Shown in pieces: positions 60,133 through 64,000 of a DNA stretch of 64,000 nucleotides. Below the pieces are notes generated by a model. It was not told where the DNA came from. It saw only the letters and a list, made by a program, of their open reading frames with translations, and did no database searches. Each line of letters starts with the position of its first letter. The stretch's first letter is position 1. This DNA is from Floccularia luteovirens (taxonomy: Eukaryota; Basidiomycota; Agaricomycetes; Agaricales; Squamanitaceae), in the NCBI GenBank assembly GCA_009739215.1, contig VSJF01000002.1, positions 310,001-374,000 on the forward strand, written 5' to 3'. Made by a program: the position numbers and the translations under genes.

Positions 60133-63100
60133 ATGTCTAACAGAATGCATTTCCAGTGCTATAGCACTATTCATCGTGGTTGTTGTTTATATCGCAGTTC
60201 TTATATCTGTTGCTACCACCGATGCACTTCCAAGTGTACCCAAGGACCAAGGAGAGTTGAACCTAGAGCGAGCATATGCGGACTTGCATCATGTAAGTTC
60301 CATATTTTCATGTAAACCTCAACCAATATAACGAGTGTGATCATATTAGATTGCAGCTAGACCTCACCAGTACAACTCACATGCAAACGACGTAGTACAC
60401 GGGTATATCCTTACAGCGTTTGCGAGACATCGCTGTGGGACATGATCACATTCAAGTCATCAATGATGATACTTCCAAAATATATGTGACTTCCTCCCTT
60501 GTTCCAGTTCCCCAATACTTCGAAGGAAATAACCTTCTCGTCAAGATTGAGGGAACAGATCCCGCCTATAGGAAACAAAGGCGGTGTACTCTTTTCTGCT
60601 CATTTCGACTCTGTCTCTACAGCTCCTGGACCTACGGATGATGGTATGGGAACCACAACACTCATACAGCTGGTAGAGCTCCTTGCACATAATCGACCAA
60701 AACGTACTGCAGTATTTAATATCAACAATGGAGAAGAGCTTGGGCTCCTTGGAGCCAGTGCGTACGTGTTCTTCTGCATTCAAAAATGAGTGGTGATCCT
60801 TATCACGGAGTTGTCAAGGTTCATGCAACATCCTTGGTCGAATATCACCGATACGTTCCTTAATCTTGAAGGAGGAGCTGCAGGAGGGTATGTCTTTTAT
60901 CCTCCTTCATACCCGTCGTAGATGTAACTAAAGCTATTTTGGAAAGGAAACCAGTGATTCTACAAGCTTCATCTGCAGCAATGCTCAACGCCTTCCTCAA
61001 CAAAGATGTACCACACCAACACGCGAACGCTATTGCTGCTGATACATTCACAAGTGGTCTCATTGGTTCTGGCACCGATTTTGCTGTTTATAATGCAGGT
61101 GGAATGGAGGGAATTCGACCTTTCATTCTACCGAGGACGTACTCGATACCACACCAGACTCGATGCTATTAGATATACAGAAGGCCAGGAAGCCAGCCTG
61201 TGGTCCATGATGGAAGCTGCGCGCGGTGTCAGCCTTGCCCTACTAAACAACGACGAAACCCATAGTGAAAAAAGAGACAGCAAGGGCGATGCGCCTGTAT
61301 ATTTCGATTGTACGTGCTCTTTTTTAACTCTATCATTTACATTCTAATAACTAACCAAATTATACAGTACTCACAAGCAGCGCTTGTAGTATTCCCTTTA
61401 AGTGGGCTTTTTGCATTCAACATCGTGCTACTGGTAATTGGACCCATAGCTCTTTTCTTCATCATTGTCTTTGTATCTCCATCTATTCACGATTTGGAAC
61501 CCATCGATGGTGGTGCAGAGTACAATACTCTCCTTAACAAAACAAGGGAATGGTTCACAGAACGCGATTGGCGCCTAGAAATTTGGAAATTCGGCCGCTT
61601 CTGGTTAGCTATATTGGTTACAATTGGTTTACAAGCCTTACTGGTCCTAGCTTTTGTCAAGATAAATCCACTCGTATGTCGTTTTCTGGAATTTACGCGC
61701 ATATATGCAATGTTTTATGAATCCAAAATAACAGGTTATCAGCGGATATCCATATCTTGTCCTATTTTCGTCATTCGCACTCGCCTTCACTACCACGCTT
61801 TTGATACTTAGTTTTCCGATAGGTAAATCTCTCGCTACACCACGACAAGAAAGGAGTGATGTCTTGGTTCAGAGTTACATCCTCACCTGGATACTGGTGC
61901 TCGTCTCTACTATCTTGATCGGAACCACTGGTATTCGGTCTTTATATTTTATCACCACTTGGCACGGGCTCGTGTTTGTAGCATGTCTCATCGGATTAGT
62001 CGAAGACATGTTCCTTTCGCGTCACGGTGATATTATGTTAGAAGACGAAATAAGGGACACAAGAAGTACAGAGAATACACCACTTATTGGTCGACGAGGA
62101 TTATCAAGAATCGTTTTTGGCGATTTCTGGTGGTTGGTACAACTATTACTAGTTTTACCTCTACCTGTTATCATGGTTTTGGAAATGACCCTAGTATTCT
62201 TTGGTATGATGGCACAGACTCTGTCAGATGGAGCCAACGCAGCTATCAGTAAGCCCATTGTCTAAGCTATTAATCTGTACGTTGACTGAACCCTCTTCAA
62301 TGGCAGTATACGTAGGAACAGCAATTCTGGGCGTCTTACTCGTACTTCCGGCTTCACCATTTGTTGTTGCAGTTGAACGCAAATTCGGATATATCTTCGC
62401 ATTGATATTCATTATATCAGCCATCAGTGCTCTATCTGCGTTTCCCTTCACGCCCTCGAATCCTCTAAAGGTAAACTTCCAGCAGAGGATATTACTGGGA
62501 GATGTGATTACACCATCGGGACTAGCCCCTTCGGAATCGCTACAAGTACTCAATGCAAGTATAGTTCACTCTGGTACTCGCGTGGAGACCGTGCTTGGAG
62601 GTGTACCCGGTTATGCCAAGCTACTTACTCCCAAGTTGCCATCCTCTTTAGGCAAGGAGGTAGTCTGCAAACCCAGTAGCACGAGAAAGGGGATAGAAGA
62701 ATGCACGTGGGAATCCAGTGATCGTATGCCTTCTCCAGGTGGCAACCTTCAAAATTGGAATGCCCGCCTGGCTGGTGATACACAACTAGGTAGATGGATA
62801 CGCACAAAGGTGGAACGTACTTGGAACTAGTTCTGCACGATTTACAGTTAAAGGGCGCAACTCGCGCTCATGTCACCTGTACTTTGATAACCATCCAGTT
62901 ACAAAGTACATCGTCAAGGGGGCAGAAAAATCTGTTAAATCCAGAATATTCCAGTCATTCCGGGAGGTGAAGTTGTGGAGTAGGACATGGGACCGAGAAT
63001 TTGTGGTGGATGTTGAATGGAGTCAAGAGTTAGGTAATGGGAGTGCTGAAGGGCTGAAGGGTAGGATCGCCTGCGGTTGGGTGGAATATGAAAGTGGTAT

Positions 63101-63242
63101 GGTGGATAACGGAAGCTTAACAGGCGAGGAGAGACCAAAGATTCCCGCTTTCGAAGAGTTCCTATCCTTTTTGCCTGAATGGGTTTCTGTAACGAAAGCG
63201 ACTGATGCGTTAGTGGAAGTTTCGAGCGAGTTTGTAGTTTGA
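60133..63242 (+). CDS. PFF1: Vacuolar membrane M28-family protease, copy 2, several apparent frameshifts
   Basis: Paralogue of the protease at 53626. Starts MSNRM at 60133; after one extra base the helix IALFIVVVVYIAVLISVAT follows. The domain shows AARPHQYNSHAND, LFSAHFDSVS, PTDDGMGTTTLIQLVELL, FNINNGEELGLLGASA, FMQHPWSNITDTFLNLEGG, TRYHTRLDAI, then the helices (LVVFPLSGLFAFNIVLLVIG, FALAFTTTLLILSF, LVQLLLVLPLPVIMVL) and the C-terminal PAFEEFLSFLPEWVSVTKAT. All zinc ligands are kept. Frame changes lie near 60146, 60413, 60570, 61104 and 62822, each a single extra base relative to the copy 1 alignment. Either a recently dead gene or, more simply, uncorrected insertion errors. The first intron is short (about 55 bases), unlike copy 1. 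Confidence 0.78.
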
Positions 63243-63348
63243 GTTGTTTTTGTCTGTAAGTTAAATGATAAATATGTCCATAGCGTCAACTTATACAGAT
63301 TATAGTACATTCAGTATGATTCAAATGGAATAAAGGAACTTTTGGCGT

Positions 63349-64000
63349 TTATTTAATGGCCTCAACGTCTTCAGTGATAGTTAGATTATCGAAGGCAAGG
63401 ATTGTAAGCTGTGCAGAGTCTGAAAATATCGCAAAATGGTTATGATCTTGCCACACTACTTTCCTCCAGGCATTAGGTCTTCTTGATGTTGGTATCCAAC
63501 ACATTTTCTTTCCGCTATGAGTACGAACCCAGCCATCTTCGTAAAGTTGTAAATGCGTCGTTCCATTGTTCCTAGGGACTGGGAAGGAGTCATGTCCGTA
63601 CTGATCCACACGTTCGCTAGTCTCAGCATTGAATACACCGACACTATTAAACACTGTGATTGAAATTAAGCGCCCATCGGTTGACCATACGGCCTTCTCT
63701 CCCCTTCCCATGGTATTGGGGAGGGTAGATAATAAAATGGGCGGTGTTGAGGTAACGTTCCATATGCAGACAGTGGTATCCTTGTTCGTGACTGCGAGCT
63801 TCGTTGCGTCTGGGGAGAAGGTGACACGAGGACCGAAGTTTCCGTAAATAACGCAAGTTGGGACTCTCAATTGGGATGTAGCGGACCAGACAGCGATTTT
63901 ATCTTTCATCACTGCCGCAACATGTGAATGATCCGGTGAGAAGATGACATTCTGCGGTTCAACTTGCTTCGTTGGTGGTTCGGATATAGGGTGAGATAAG
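63349..64000 (-). CDS. WD40-repeat protein, C-terminal part (runs off the window)
   Basis: The 3' end of a gene entering from the right edge. Blades visible: VIFSPDHSHVAAVMKDKIAV (near 63950), VTFSPDATKLAVTNKDTTVC and IWN (near 63800), AVWSTDGRLISITVFNSVGV, then a divergent end with WRKVVWQDHNHFAIFSDSAQ and a stop at 63349. No intron in the visible part. The irregular last blades and the SP-D-x-x-x-x-A pattern resemble the WD40 tail of fungal NACHT/NTPase-WD40 proteins, but the N-terminal domains are outside the window. Confidence 0.7.
   Translation of the reverse strand, partial: LSHPISEPPTKQVEPQNVIFSPDHSHVAAVMKDKIAVWSATSQLRVPTCVIYGNFGPRVTFSPDATKLAVTNKDTTVCIWNVTSTPPILLSTLPNTMGRGEKAVWSTDGRLISITVFNSVGVFNAETSERVDQYGHDSFPVPRNNGTTHLQLYEDGWVRTHSGKKMCWIPTSRRPNAWRKVVWQDHNHFAIFSDSAQLTILAFDNLTITEDVEAIK

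Noticed and set aside
60133..63242. Programmed +1 frameshifting as an explanation for the shifts in protease copy 2
   Set aside because: Sites share no slippery codon or stop context, and five in one gene would be unheard of; sequence error or decay is simpler. Kept only as a remote alternative.

Overview
The window is nuclear DNA from a filamentous basidiomycete, most likely a mushroom-forming agaricomycete. The evidence is dense short (about 50-65 base) GT-AG introns, protein families typical of that group (coiled-coil orphan family, FunK1-like kinase relic, fungal rhodopsin-like membrane proteins, Hsp70-like ATPases, F-box/LRR proteins, glycopeptide-type secreted proteins), and a spliceosomal U6 RNA gene. 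All calls come from reading conserved motifs by eye; no database search was run, and exon joins were chosen to restore family-like reading frames.

Layout. 0-11 kb: a small secreted glycopeptide-type gene, a divergently placed Hsp70-like gene, two tandem members of an orphan coiled-coil family, a broken protein kinase and an orphan protein with a Cys/His motif. 11-22 kb: a fatty-acid desaturase, then a housekeeping block (mitochondrial ribosomal protein uL30m, a twin-ATPase ABC protein, chaperonin subunit CCT8), then a third coiled-coil paralogue. 22-31 kb: an accessory stretch with a gene broken by a 14-base duplication, an aspartic-protease relic, a cytochrome P450, a ricin-B lectin-domain secreted protein and a second desaturase. 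31-38.5 kb: a penta-EF-hand protein, SAGA subunit SPT7, and an orphan with a SUMO-like C-terminus. 38.7-48.3 kb: a tandem array of rhodopsin-like membrane proteins, two complete and the others broken; one appears split by a block holding an F-box/LRR gene and a truncated copy of it. 48.8-64 kb: an orphan protein with a repeated motif, the APC/C activator CDH1, two vacuolar M28 membrane proteases on either side of a U6 snRNA gene and an orphan gene, and the 3' end of a WD40 gene.

Overall the window mixes conserved single-copy housekeeping genes with a lineage-specific background of tandem duplication and decay. Around a dozen apparent frameshifts occur in otherwise well conserved genes, and every one I could define reads as a single extra base. 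This points to insertion-type sequence error at least as strongly as to gene death, so pseudogene calls resting only on one-base shifts should be treated with care. Calls resting on a 14-base duplication, missing exons or several stops are firmer. I saw no clear evidence of a wholly new multi-gene system. The best candidates for novelty are the three-member coiled-coil family, the SUMO-like orphan, the split rhodopsin-like gene and the hairpin-bearing 294-base insertion.
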